A stretch of 64,000 nt of DNA from JBBDWK01 sp040902885 (lineage in GTDB: Bacteria; Acidobacteriota; Terriglobia; Bryobacterales; Bryobacteraceae): the NCBI GenBank assembly GCA_040902885.1, contig JBBDWK010000077.1, forward strand, positions 1-64,000, given 5' to 3'. Positions 24,769 to 33,043 of this stretch are shown one piece after another. The notes under the pieces were generated by a model. That model was not told the DNA's origin. It saw only the letters and a program-made list of their open reading frames with translations, and did not search any database. The stretch's first letter is position 1, and every line of letters starts with the position of its first letter. Both the position numbers and the translations under genes were made by a program.

Positions 24769-25287
24769 ATGACTCTTTCCACGGCCTGCTTTCATCTTTC
24801 TCTCGTATTCGTAACGGCGGCCGGGGCGGCCGTCGTCCCCAGTCTCTCGCTGGAGCAGATGGTTGATCGCTCCGAGCACATCGTGCATGGACGGGTGCTG
24901 CGGTCCTGGTCCTCCTGGGATCAAAACCGCCGTTTCATCTGGACGCATCACCAGATTCGGGTGACCGACCGTCTGGCCGGCCCCTCCAGCGCGACGGTCA
25001 TAGCCAGCGAGCCCGGCGGCACCGTGGATGGGGTGAGCATGCGGGTTTCGGGCGCCGTTCCCTTCTCCACGGGCGAAGAGGTCGTCCTGTTTCTTTACCG
25101 GACTCCTCTCGGTTATCTGCGCGCGACCGGTCACGCACAGGGCAAGTATTTCGTCGCAGGCGAGGACTCCACGGGCAAGCGGGTCCGCACCGCTTTGACA
25201 CGAGCGGAGAATCCCGGCGGCGGTGGCATCGACGAGTTCAAAGCCCGCGTGCGATCCCTGGTCAGCCGCCGGAAGGCGGCGAAATAG
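24769..25287 (+). CDS. Hypothetical exported protein preceding a matrixin
   Basis: A 172-residue protein with a signal peptide (LSTACFHLSLVFVTAAGAAVV) and a mature domain containing LEQMVDRSEHIVHGRVL, then GEEVVLFLYRTPLGYLRATGHAQGKY near the end. This pattern is common in small exported proteins encoded beside matrixin-type proteases in Acidobacteriota and Myxococcota; no function is assigned. TATACT at 24741-24746 may be its -10. The next gene begins one base after its stop, so they form an operon. Confidence 0.7.
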   Translation: MTLSTACFHLSLVFVTAAGAAVVPSLSLEQMVDRSEHIVHGRVLRSWSSWDQNRRFIWTHHQIRVTDRLAGPSSATVIASEPGGTVDGVSMRVSGAVPFSTGEEVVLFLYRTPLGYLRATGHAQGKYFVAGEDSTGKRVRTALTRAENPGGGGIDEFKARVRSLVSRRKAAK

Positions 25288-25288
25288 G

Positions 25289-27430
25289 ATGCAAGTAGTT
25301 CCGCGGCCTGTCCGCTCCCTCACGGTCGCGGTTCGGTTCACGGGGCATAGGACCGAACCGCGCGCGTCAGCAAGCGGACTTGGAAGTGTCCACGCGTTCG
25401 CAGGACTTGTTGCCGCCGCAGTCCTTTCCTGCCTGCTCCTGCCCTCCGCGAACGCCTACGTCCGCGCTGTGACCGCCGGCGGCGCTCCGTTGAAGCGCGG
25501 CGATTTCGAGAACGTCAAGTTCGTGGTCAACGACCAGACCAAAGGCGGTCTCGCCAATGCCGAAGGCCAGCCCGTGCTCACCGCGGACAGCGACCCTGTC
25601 GCCGCGCTGCGGGCTGCCTTCGACGCATGGAGCCGCGTCTCTTCCGCCAATGTGCGTTTCGCACCGCTCGAAACGACCCCGGCCACTTCGGGCGGCGACA
25701 ACGTGAACCTGATCACCTTCCTCGACACGCCTGAAAACCGCAGTGTGGTGGGGTCCGCCTTGGGCGTGGCCGCTTCTTTCTTCGTTTCGGGGGGCCAAGA
25801 CGCAGGCCGAATTCTGAAAACGGACATCATCTTCAATCCCGCTATCGTGAGCGGAGGCCAGCATCGTTCCTTCTCCACCAACCTGGCTCCCGGCACCTAC
25901 GACCTGCAATCGGTAGCGACCCATGAGATCGGACACGCTCTGGGGGCAAGCCACTCCGGCCTGCTGGGGGCAACCATGTTTCAGGCCACCGCTCCGGAAA
26001 GCGATTACCAGCGCGACCTGTCCTCGGACGATGTTGCCTTTCTGACGGAAGTCTATCCCGGCGCGTCCGCCAACGATTTGTTCGGCACGCTCTCCGGCAC
26101 GATCTCGATCGCTGGTGGAGGACCGGCGCCGGGAGCGCTGGTGGCGGCCATCGACCCGCAGACCGGCGTCGCCGTGGGCGGGCTGACCAAAGCCGACGGC
26201 ACTTATTCTTTTCGGATCAACGCGGGCCGGTATCAGGTTTATGCGGAGCCGTTGGATGGCCCGGTGCTTCCTCCGAACGTCGCGTTCGCCGATATCGTCC
26301 CAAACACCTCCTTCCAGACTACTTTTTTTGGCGGAATCGCCCCTGCCCTGGTTGAGATCGCAGGCGGCGGTACGGCAACAGCCGATATCGCGGCAGCCGC
26401 CGGCCCGTCCTCGCTGCAGATTGATAGATTCGGTACAGGCCCGGCGGGGCGTGATGGCAACTTCTCGATCGGCAGCGGCGCCAGTATCCTCCCGGGCGGG
26501 CAGGCCATCGATCTCCTGCTTGAGGGGGCGGGATTGGATGCCTCCTTGACGGAGGACAACATCCGGCTCATTGGCCCCGGACTCACCTTTCGGCCGGGAA
26601 CGTTGCGTGTGGATACGCGAAGCAGCATCAGGCCCATCCGATTCACAGTGGACGTCGCCCCGCGCTCGAAGACCGTGCTTGGCACGGTCGTAATCGCCAG
26701 AGGTCCCGATACGGTAGCTTACTCAGGCGCTCTTGTGCTGATCGACTCCCTGCCCCGGTTCACTGCCGCGGGCGTCGCCAGCGCGGCAAACTTCCTGGGC
26801 GGCAGTGTCGCGCCGGGGGAGATTGTTTCCATCTTCGGCTCGGGCCTCGGCCCTGCGCAGGGAGTTTCAAACGCCGGCTTCGACCCGAATACCGGGGCAT
26901 TGCCTGTGGTCCTTTCCGGCGTCCGCGCGACCTTCGATGGAGTTGCGGCGCCTCTCTTTTACGTGAGCGCCGGCCAGATCAACCTGCAGGTGCCGTACGA
27001 AGTCGCGGGCAGACCCTCAACTTCCGTCGTCCTCCATTACCAGAACCAAGCGAGCGCAACGGTAGGCGTGCCGGTGGTTGCGGCCAAGCCTGCGATTTTT
27101 TTGATCGTTAACCCGGACGGAAGCATCAATCGTCCTGGCAGTCCGGCGTCCGTTGGAGACTTCGTTACGATTTATGCCACCGGGCAGGGGGCGGTCAGCC
27201 CCGCCGTCCCCACAGGCAGGCCCGCACCTGTTGCGGAGCCATTGGCCCGGGTGGCGGATGCGGCCAGCACCTTCGGCAACGTAGCTTTTGGCGGCATGAC
27301 GCCCGGCGCCGTGGGTCTGCTGCAGATCAATCTGCAAATCCCGAATCCCGCCCCCCAGGGAAATGTCCCGTTGAGGATTACAGTCAACGGCGTCAGCAGC
27401 CGCGCCGGGACGAGCATCGCGGTCCGATAG
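25289..27430 (+). CDS. Exported matrixin-type metalloprotease with Solibacter-type C-terminal domain
   Basis: A 713-residue protein. A signal-like hydrophobic stretch (AFAGLVAAAVLSCLLLPSA) lies near residues 38-58. The zinc motif HEIGHALGASH near residue 213 belongs to a matrixin/M10-like catalytic domain. A carboxypeptidase-regulatory-like beta domain (GTLSGTISIAGGGPAPGALV) follows near 270, and the last 220 residues (AGVASAANFLGGSVAPGEIV, IFGSGLGP, YVSAGQINLQVPYE, YATGQGAVSP) match the Solibacter C-terminal domain (TIGR03437-like). The only in-frame start before the signal is ATG 25289, so residues 8-30 are encoded by a REP-like repeat. It is probably secreted or surface-attached. Confidence 0.88.
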   Translation: MQVVPRPVRSLTVAVRFTGHRTEPRASASGLGSVHAFAGLVAAAVLSCLLLPSANAYVRAVTAGGAPLKRGDFENVKFVVNDQTKGGLANAEGQPVLTADSDPVAALRAAFDAWSRVSSANVRFAPLETTPATSGGDNVNLITFLDTPENRSVVGSALGVAASFFVSGGQDAGRILKTDIIFNPAIVSGGQHRSFSTNLAPGTYDLQSVATHEIGHALGASHSGLLGATMFQATAPESDYQRDLSSDDVAFLTEVYPGASANDLFGTLSGTISIAGGGPAPGALVAAIDPQTGVAVGGLTKADGTYSFRINAGRYQVYAEPLDGPVLPPNVAFADIVPNTSFQTTFFGGIAPALVEIAGGGTATADIAAAAGPSSLQIDRFGTGPAGRDGNFSIGSGASILPGGQAIDLLLEGAGLDASLTEDNIRLIGPGLTFRPGTLRVDTRSSIRPIRFTVDVAPRSKTVLGTVVIARGPDTVAYSGALVLIDSLPRFTAAGVASAANFLGGSVAPGEIVSIFGSGLGPAQGVSNAGFDPNTGALPVVLSGVRATFDGVAAPLFYVSAGQINLQVPYEVAGRPSTSVVLHYQNQASATVGVPVVAAKPAIFLIVNPDGSINRPGSPASVGDFVTIYATGQGAVSPAVPTGRPAPVAEPLARVADAASTFGNVAFGGMTPGAVGLLQINLQIPNPAPQGNVPLRITVNGVSSRAGTSIAVR
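25312..25377. repeat. REP-like palindrome, copy 3 (degraded, inside coding sequence)
   Basis: Arms 25312-25337 and 25352-25377 are complementary over 26 bases with about five mismatches. The left arm keeps the shared core CCGCTCCCTCACGGTCGCGG. It lies within the presumed N-terminal coding region of the matrixin gene. Confidence 0.75.
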
Positions 27431-27442
27431 ATCGGGGGCTGC

Positions 27443-27448
27443 TACAAT
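27443..27448 (+). promoter_or_regulatory. Leaderless-type -10 box of cysH
   Basis: TACAAT ends six bases before the TTG start at 27455. Confidence 0.45.
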
Positions 27449-27454
27449 CGAGGG

Positions 27455-28198
27455 TTGGACCGGCCTTTTCCCATTCCCGACGATGCTCCCGCTGAAGAAA
27501 TTCTGCGGTGGGCTATCGCCACCTTTGGCAAATCTCTCGCAGTTTCCACCAGTTTTCAGGCCGAGGGCATGGTCATCGTGGACATGGCCTCCCGCATTAG
27601 CGGCGATATCCGCGTGTTCACGCTAGACACTGGAAGACTCCCCGAGGAAACCTACCAGATGATGGAAACGGTCCGCGACCGTTACGGCATCTCGGTAGAG
27701 CCTGTGTTTCCCGATGCCGGGGAGGTGGAATCCATGGCTGGCCGCTATGGGCCGAACCTGTTTTACCGCGAGGCGCCTCTGCGCATGCTCTGCTGTCACA
27801 TCCGGAAATCGCGCCCGCTGGAGCGTAAGCTGGCCGGTTTGAAGGCTTGGGTAACCGGTTTGCGCCGCGCGCAGAATGAATCGCGGGAGGGCGTTCTCAA
27901 GATCGACTCGGACGCCGAGCCGGTCAAGATTAGCCCCCTCGCGGACTGGTCCCCGCAACAGGTGGACGAGTATGTGCGCCGCCATGACGTGCCGTTGCAC
28001 CCGCTTTACAGTCAAGGATACACGAGCATCGGTTGCGCGCCCTGCACAAGGGCGGTCAAAACGGGAGAGGGTGAGCGCGCGGGCCGCTGGTGGTGGGAAC
28101 TGGAAGCGGACAAGGAGTGCGGCATTCACTTTTCGCCCGACGGCCGCGCCGAGCGGACCGTGGATGTACTGCTGCGCGAGGTGCTCGCGAAATCGTGA
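27455..28198 (+). CDS. cysH: Assimilatory APS/PAPS reductase, [4Fe-4S] type
   Basis: A 247-residue sulfonucleotide reductase. STSFQAEG is the PP-loop segment near residue 31 and VFTLDTGRLPEET the substrate region. CCHIRK (Cys113-114) and GCAPC (Cys194, Cys197) are the four iron-sulfur ligands that mark APS-using enzymes. ECGIH (Cys222) is the catalytic cysteine. It reduces activated sulfate to sulfite. The TTG start at 27455 follows a leaderless-type -10. The stop overlaps cysC (GTGA). Sulfate adenylyltransferase is not in the window. Confidence 0.93.
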   Translation: MDRPFPIPDDAPAEEILRWAIATFGKSLAVSTSFQAEGMVIVDMASRISGDIRVFTLDTGRLPEETYQMMETVRDRYGISVEPVFPDAGEVESMAGRYGPNLFYREAPLRMLCCHIRKSRPLERKLAGLKAWVTGLRRAQNESREGVLKIDSDAEPVKISPLADWSPQQVDEYVRRHDVPLHPLYSQGYTSIGCAPCTRAVKTGEGERAGRWWWELEADKECGIHFSPDGRAERTVDVLLREVLAKS

Positions 28199-28734
28199 CG
28201 CCGGCTTTATCTCACAAAGGATTCACACTCTGGTTTACTGGTCTATCGGGCGCGGGAAAGAGCACCGTTTCCGCCCTCATTGAAAAGCGCTTGCGCGATG
28301 CTGGCGCGAAAGTGGAAGTGCTCGACGGCGATGTAGTCCGCACGCATCTCTCGAAGGGACTCGGATTCAGTAAAGAAGACCGGGACACGAACATCCGCCG
28401 GATTGGCTTTGTCTGCGAACTTCTGTCGCGCAATGGCGTCATTGCGCTGGTCGCGGCCATCTCACCGTACCGGGCTGTTCGGGAGGAGATACGGAGCCGG
28501 ATTCCGAATTTCATCGAAGTTTATGTCCACTGCCCTATCGAAATTCTGGCCGAGCGCGATGTCAAGGGGTTATACAAGAGGGCTTTGGCGGGAGAAATTG
28601 AGCAGTTCACGGGAGTTTCCGATCCGTACGAACCGCCGCTCCATCCGGAGGTGGTGATCGACTCGTCAAAGGAGCCGGCCGAGGATAGCGCCGAAAAGGT
28701 CTGGCAAAAGCTGAAAGGACTCGGGCTGCTTTGA
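28195..28734 (+). CDS. cysC: Adenylylsulfate kinase
   Basis: A 179-residue APS kinase that makes PAPS from APS. The Walker A motif GLSGAGKST lies near residue 17. LDGDVVRTHLSKGLGFSKEDRDTN is the signature DGD..R..L..DLGFS region, and VYVHCPIEILAERDVKGLYK is typical of the lid area. The GTG start at 28195 overlaps cysH by four bases. cysH and cysC compete for the same APS, so the operon serves both sulfide assimilation and sulfation. The frame remains open upstream as a shadow of cysH. Confidence 0.94.
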   Translation: MTPALSHKGFTLWFTGLSGAGKSTVSALIEKRLRDAGAKVEVLDGDVVRTHLSKGLGFSKEDRDTNIRRIGFVCELLSRNGVIALVAAISPYRAVREEIRSRIPNFIEVYVHCPIEILAERDVKGLYKRALAGEIEQFTGVSDPYEPPLHPEVVIDSSKEPAEDSAEKVWQKLKGLGLL

Positions 28735-29561
28735 TCGATCTTCATAGTCATACGAACGAGTCGGATGGCAGCTTCAGTCCGGCCGGGCTGGTAGCCGAAG
28801 CCGTCTCCCGAAAACTCGAGGCGCTGGCGATCACGGACCACGACACCTTCGCGGGCTACGATCTTGCGGTTCCGCACGCGCGCGATGCCGGTCTGGAATT
28901 GATTTGCGGCATCGAGCTTTCCACCAAGCTGCGCGGCAAGACGGTTCACCTGCTCGGGTACTTTCTTCACGATGCTCCCGCGCCGGAATTCCGCGCCTGG
29001 CTGACTGGCATGCAGCATTCCCGCCGCGATCGCAATGTTCGTCTGGCGGAACGCTTGCAGTCGCTGGGCCTGGCGATTACGCTCGAAGAGGTGGAACGCC
29101 TCGGCAGGAGTCTGACCGGCCGGCCCCACTTCGCCAAGCTGCTGGTCCAGAAGGGTTACGTCTCCAACATTCAGGACGCTTTCGATCAGTACCTCGGCGA
29201 GGACGCAAAGGGATACGTGGACCGGCGCGAGCCGCAACTCGCCGACGCGATCCGGCTCATTCTGGACGCCGGCGGGCTGCCTTCCGTAGCGCATCCGGTG
29301 CGTCTGCGGCGCTTTGGCGAATTCGACCCTCTGGCGGCCGAGATGCGGGAGATGGGCCTGCGCGCCATCGAGATCTATCACAGCGAGCACCCGCCCGAAC
29401 GCGTTGTCGAATACCGCTCCACCGCCCGCAGGTACGGTCTGGCGTATACGGGCGGTTCCGACTTTCACGGCGAGGTCAAACCCAGCATCGAGCTGGGCAG
29501 CGGCCTGAACGGAAACCTGAAAATTCCCCGTTCTCTCCTCGACGACTTACGGCGCGTATAG
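28731..29561 (+). CDS. PHP-domain phosphoesterase
   Basis: A 276-residue PHP protein resembling YciV/TrpH (RNase AM). MIDLHSHTNESDGSFSP is the first metal motif, AITDHDTFAGY the second, and ICGIELS, GRPHFAKLLV and GGSDFHGE near the C terminus complete the site. Family members hydrolyse 3',5'-nucleoside bisphosphates or trim RNA 5' ends. A nearby role in removing 3'-phosphoadenosine 5'-phosphate made from PAPS would fit the cysH-cysC context; that is inference. The TTG start overlaps cysC by four bases. Confidence 0.88.
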   Translation: MIDLHSHTNESDGSFSPAGLVAEAVSRKLEALAITDHDTFAGYDLAVPHARDAGLELICGIELSTKLRGKTVHLLGYFLHDAPAPEFRAWLTGMQHSRRDRNVRLAERLQSLGLAITLEEVERLGRSLTGRPHFAKLLVQKGYVSNIQDAFDQYLGEDAKGYVDRREPQLADAIRLILDAGGLPSVAHPVRLRRFGEFDPLAAEMREMGLRAIEIYHSEHPPERVVEYRSTARRYGLAYTGGSDFHGEVKPSIELGSGLNGNLKIPRSLLDDLRRV

Positions 29562-30479
29562 TGTTCCCACCACGCCTGTGTGTTCGCCCGCTTGGATCTC
29601 CGTGCCCGGCTGCGCCGCTGGAGCGCGCACGTAGGCCAGTCCCACGACTTTGCCAAGCGCCGGCGAGTACACCGCGGAAGTAACCTCCCCCACCTCGTTC
29701 CCGTTACGCGTTAAGCGATCCGGCGGCTCCTGCCCTTCGATTCGTACGCTCACCAGCATCTTATTCAGGTGGCCCCGCGAGCGGACGCGCTCCACGATCT
29801 CCTGACCCAGGTAACAGCCCTTGTTGAAATTCAGGGCGTGCTGCTGCTGCGTCTCCTGGGCAAGGGTGGTTTCGTAGATGTCCTCTCCGTAGCGGGGCTT
29901 GGCGTTCTCCAGGCGTACCACGCGCGCCACTTCGGGCAGGGCAGGAATCAGGCCGTTATCCTGCAGATATGCCGCAAAGGCGACCTTTTCCTCGACGGGA
30001 AGAAAGATCCTCCACCCCGGAGCGCCCGTAAAGCTGATGCACGCCAGAATCCTTTGCTCCCATTCCAGATGCGAGAAAGGCACCTCCGGCACACGCGCAC
30101 CTAGGGATCGCAGTGCATCGGCGGCTGTGGGGCCTTCGATGGCGATGGCCGCCAAACGGTCGCTTGCGTCCTCCAGCGTCACATCGTCGGCGATGATGTA
30201 CTTATCCAGGTGCTGATAAATCTTCTCCCGCACCTCGGGCTCCGTGTCCAGCAGAAAGCGATCCGGGAGGCAGAGCGCATTCACGTCCGCCAGCACGCGC
30301 CCCTGAGCGTTGAGGAAGAAGGCATAACAGCCCTGGCCGGGCTGGAGCGCCTCGATCTGGTTGCTCGTCATGGCATGCAGCAGGCGTGCGCGGTCCTCGC
30401 CCGCCGCAAAAATCTTGCCACGGGAGGAGAGGTCGATCCAGGCCGCGCTTTCCCGTAATTCGCGATAACCGTCGCTCAT
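29547..30479 (-). CDS. ygfZ: YgfZ/GcvT-family folate-binding protein
   Basis: A 310-residue protein of the YgfZ group, tetrahydrofolate-binding proteins that support iron-sulfur enzymes such as MiaB. The diagnostic KGCYLGQEIVERVRSRGHLN near residue 218 carries the conserved K-G-C-[FY]-x-G-Q-E motif with its cysteine. SRGKIFAAGEDRARLLHAMTSN is the typical N-terminal region. A TACACT hexamer ends six bases before the ATG at 30479. Its 3' end overlaps the PHP gene by 15 bases. Confidence 0.9.
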   Translation of the reverse strand: MSDGYRELRESAAWIDLSSRGKIFAAGEDRARLLHAMTSNQIEALQPGQGCYAFFLNAQGRVLADVNALCLPDRFLLDTEPEVREKIYQHLDKYIIADDVTLEDASDRLAAIAIEGPTAADALRSLGARVPEVPFSHLEWEQRILACISFTGAPGWRIFLPVEEKVAFAAYLQDNGLIPALPEVARVVRLENAKPRYGEDIYETTLAQETQQQHALNFNKGCYLGQEIVERVRSRGHLNKMLVSVRIEGQEPPDRLTRNGNEVGEVTSAVYSPALGKVVGLAYVRAPAAQPGTEIQAGEHTGVVGTLYAP

Positions 30480-30485
30480 ACTTCC

Positions 30486-30491
30486 AGTGTA
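30486..30491 (-). promoter_or_regulatory. Leaderless-type -10 box of ygfZ
   Basis: TACACT on the minus strand ends six bases before the ATG at 30479; no Shine-Dalgarno sequence. Confidence 0.45.
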
Positions 30492-30507
30492 TGTCGCGGA
30501 CGGGGTC

Positions 30508-30948
30508 TTACTTGATGACGACGGGGATGAGACGTAGGTATGCGGACAGCGCGATGATCGCCAGACCGGAGATTATGACGCCGGTCATCATGCGGGGACG
30601 GCGCGCCAGCTTTTCGGGACTGCTGGCGGGCGTCACCAGCAGAATCGCCACCGCGAAGACGTGCAGCGCCAGCAGGACCTTGATGCCGAAGATCATATGA
30701 TAGGGCCGTTCGCGGAAAGGACTGAGCATGAACCGGTACAGGCCTGAAACCAGCAGCGCCACTACGGCCGAGATCGCCAGCCGACGGAACCTGGCGCCGA
30801 AAGCTTCCGCGAGGCGATTTCTTGCATCCGCGGGGATTACATTCATCGCGGGCGTCGCCGCCAGCCTTGCGTACACGATTCCTCCCACCAGCGCCACCGC
30901 GGAAGCGATGTGCAGCCAGCGTGTGAAGACGTCCAGAGCCAGATCCAT
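30508..30948 (-). CDS. CopD-like small membrane protein
   Basis: A 146-residue protein with four predicted helices. DVFTRWLHIASAVALVGGIVY near the start, with its conserved tryptophan-histidine, and ALHVFAVAILLV later resemble the CopD/DUF2269-type membrane fold. The function is unknown; relatives are implicated in copper uptake or haem binding. The ATG at 30948 is preferred over one at 30972 because TATACT on the minus strand ends six bases before it. Confidence 0.7.
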   Translation of the reverse strand: MDLALDVFTRWLHIASAVALVGGIVYARLAATPAMNVIPADARNRLAEAFGARFRRLAISAVVALLVSGLYRFMLSPFRERPYHMIFGIKVLLALHVFAVAILLVTPASSPEKLARRPRMMTGVIISGLAIIALSAYLRLIPVVIK

Positions 30949-30954
30949 AGGTTG

Positions 30955-30964
30955 AGTATACAAT
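30955..30964. promoter_or_regulatory. Overlapping bidirectional -10 element
   Basis: AGTATACAAT reads TACAAT on the plus strand (30959-30964), six bases before the ATG at 30971. On the minus strand it reads TATACT (30960-30955), six bases before the ATG at 30948. The two -10 boxes share bases, so polymerase could initiate in only one direction at a time. Confidence 0.55.
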
Positions 30965-30970
30965 CGACTC

Positions 30971-31603
30971 ATGATTCACGAGATCCTTCCGGTGGGAATC
31001 CTGCAATGCAACTGCTCCATCTTCGGCGACGAAGAGAGCCGGGAGGCGATTGTGATCGATCCGGGCGATAACATACCGGAGATTCTGGAAGCGCTCTCGC
31101 GGCACGGCCTGCGCGTGAAGGCTATCGTCATCACCCACGCGCACATCGATCACATCGGCGGCGCGGCGAAGCTGAAGGAGGCCACCGGAGCGCCGGTCTA
31201 CATGAACGAGAATGACATGCCGCTGTACGACCGCCTGGATATGCAGGCTTCCTGGCTGGGCGTGGGGACGCCGCCGCAAACCGAAATCGACGTGAACGCC
31301 AAAGAGGGCCACAAGCTTTCACTGGGCGCCGCCGAATTCCATGTGCTGGATACGCCCGGGCACACGCAGGGCAGCCTCAGCGTATGGATTCCCTCCGAAA
31401 ACAAGCTGGTTGCGGGGGATACTCTGTTCCGGGACAGCATCGGCCGCACGGATCTGCCCGGCGGCGATTCCAAGCAGATTCTGCGATCCATCCGGGACAA
31501 ACTGATGCCGCTGCCCGGCGATGCTGTCGTGATTCCGGGGCACGGCGAAGCCACCACCATCGGACGGGAAAAGGAGCTCAACTACTTTCTGCAGGGGCTT
31601 TGA
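30971..31603 (+). CDS. MBL-fold hydrolase, glyoxalase II-like
   Basis: A 210-residue metallo-beta-lactamase-fold protein. It has LQCNCSIFGDEE at the N terminus, the metal motif ITHAHIDHIGG, DTPGHTQGSLSVW, AGDTLFRDSIGRTDLPGG and VIPGHGEATTIGRE. This is the YcbL/glyoxalase II-like subgroup, often active on S-lactoylglutathione or other thioesters. It is probably cytoplasmic. It appears leaderless, and its 3' end overlaps the convergent small gene by 26 bases. Confidence 0.9.
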   Translation: MIHEILPVGILQCNCSIFGDEESREAIVIDPGDNIPEILEALSRHGLRVKAIVITHAHIDHIGGAAKLKEATGAPVYMNENDMPLYDRLDMQASWLGVGTPPQTEIDVNAKEGHKLSLGAAEFHVLDTPGHTQGSLSVWIPSENKLVAGDTLFRDSIGRTDLPGGDSKQILRSIRDKLMPLPGDAVVIPGHGEATTIGREKELNYFLQGL

Positions 31604-31850
31604 GGGCTTTCAGCTCGGCCATCACGCCGCTGATCAGATCCTTGGCGTCGGTGATCGCTTTGGAGATCAACTGCACGTCCATGGCGGGCTTGCCCGGGTG
31701 GCGCGCGCTGTGGCAATATACGCCGTGCTGCCCCACCAGAACCAGAGCGTCGGTCAGCACGTCGAGCGTCACCGCGAGGCGTCCGCGCGGCTTCCCCATC
31801 ATGAACTCGTACTTCTCCAGCTCCGCCCGGCGCTCGTCGTAAACCGTCAT
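31578..31850 (-). CDS. Hypothetical 90-residue protein
   Basis: A small soluble protein, basic at the N terminus (TVYDERRAELEKYEFMMGK), then a likely helical DVLTDALVLVGQ and a KAITDAKDLISGVMAELK tail. I do not recognise it. Support for its being real comes from TAGAAT on the minus strand ending five bases before its ATG and sharing bases with the divergent aminotransferase -10. It overlaps the MBL gene end. Confidence 0.6.
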   Translation of the reverse strand: MTVYDERRAELEKYEFMMGKPRGRLAVTLDVLTDALVLVGQHGVYCHSARHPGKPAMDVQLISKAITDAKDLISGVMAELKALKAPAESS

Positions 31851-31854
31851 GCTT

Positions 31855-31861
31855 TATTCTA
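31855..31861. promoter_or_regulatory. Second overlapping bidirectional -10 element
   Basis: TATTCTA reads TATTCT on the plus strand (seven bases before the ATG at 31868) and TAGAAT on the minus strand (five bases before the ATG at 31850). It has the same architecture as 30955-30964. Confidence 0.5.
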
Positions 31862-31867
31862 ACGAGT

Positions 31868-33007
31868 ATGGCGTTTCCGAAGTGGCCCGTATCGACCGAG
31901 CGCGAACTGGAGTTGCTGCGGGAGATTCTCGATAGCCCGCAGTGGGGCGGCTACCACGAGTTGGTCTCACAGTTCGAGAGGGAATTCGCCGCATTTCAGC
32001 ATTGCACGCAGGGAGTAAGCGCGGCCAATGGAAGCGTCTCGCTGGAGATGGCCCTGGTGGCAGCCGGCGTATCGCCGGGGGACGAAGTGATCGTTCCGGC
32101 AATCTCGTTCATCTCGACCGCGACGGCCGTATCCCGCGTGGGCGCCGTACCGGTTTTCGTGGACATCGAGCCCCTCAGCTTCAACATCGACCCCATTCGC
32201 GCCGCCGCCGCGCTCACCCCTAAGACCAAAGCCTTGATTGCCGTTCATTTCGGGGGGCCCATGGCGGACATGGACCATCTGGTTGAGCTTGCGAAAATCG
32301 GCGGCCTTGCGCTCATTGAGGATGCGGCGCACGCCCACGGCTCGGAGTGGAATGGACGCAGGGCCGGCAGCTTTGGCATCGCCGGATCGTTCAGTTTTCA
32401 GAATTCGAAAGTGATGACGGCCGGCGAGGGCGGCTTGATTGCGACCAACGACGCCGAATTCGCCGCACGCGTGCGTTCGCTCGGGGATCAGGGCCGGCGG
32501 CCGGATGGCGGATGGTTCGATCATTACATTCTGGGAACGAATTTTCGTCTCACGGGCTTTCAGGCGGCCGTGCTGCTCGCGCAACTCGAGCGTCTTCCCG
32601 GCCAGATTGCGCTGCGCAGCCGGAACGCCGGAGTGCTGCGCGCGGCGCTGGCCGAAGTGAAGGGCCTCATGCTCCAGGATGTACCCGAGCAGGTGACGGC
32701 TAACTCCTGGTACTTATTTCTCGGGAGGATCGACGCCGCCGAGCTGGGCATGAATCGGGACAGTTTCCACAAGGCGCTTACGGCCCAAGAAATTCCCTGT
32801 ACCCCATTCTATCCGCATCCTTTATACAAAAATCCGGTATTCGCGACACTCCCTCACCGCGTGGAGCCTTGCCCGAATGCGGAAGCTTCCATCTCGGACG
32901 CATTCTGGCTGCCCCACCGGGTGTTGATGGGAACGCCGCAAGACATGCAGGTTCTCGCGGAATTGATTGTTAGGTGCAGCGAAAAAGGCCTCGCGCGGCT
33001 CCCGTGA
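31868..33007 (+). CDS. DegT/DnrJ/EryC1/StrS aminotransferase
   Basis: A 379-residue PLP enzyme of the sugar aminotransferase family. It shows SAANGSVSLEMALVAAGV, GDEVIVPAISFISTATAV, LIEDAAHAHGSEW, and FSFQNSKVMTAGEGG, which holds the PLP lysine, followed by YILGTNFRLTGFQAAVL. Members transaminate nucleotide-linked keto-sugars for surface polysaccharides, cyclitols or antibiotics. No other sugar-nucleotide gene is adjacent. Confidence 0.9.
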   Translation: MAFPKWPVSTERELELLREILDSPQWGGYHELVSQFEREFAAFQHCTQGVSAANGSVSLEMALVAAGVSPGDEVIVPAISFISTATAVSRVGAVPVFVDIEPLSFNIDPIRAAAALTPKTKALIAVHFGGPMADMDHLVELAKIGGLALIEDAAHAHGSEWNGRRAGSFGIAGSFSFQNSKVMTAGEGGLIATNDAEFAARVRSLGDQGRRPDGGWFDHYILGTNFRLTGFQAAVLLAQLERLPGQIALRSRNAGVLRAALAEVKGLMLQDVPEQVTANSWYLFLGRIDAAELGMNRDSFHKALTAQEIPCTPFYPHPLYKNPVFATLPHRVEPCPNAEASISDAFWLPHRVLMGTPQDMQVLAELIVRCSEKGLARLP

Positions 33008-33043
33008 ACCTGGACGCGGATAATAACGGCCGCCCGGGGCCGG

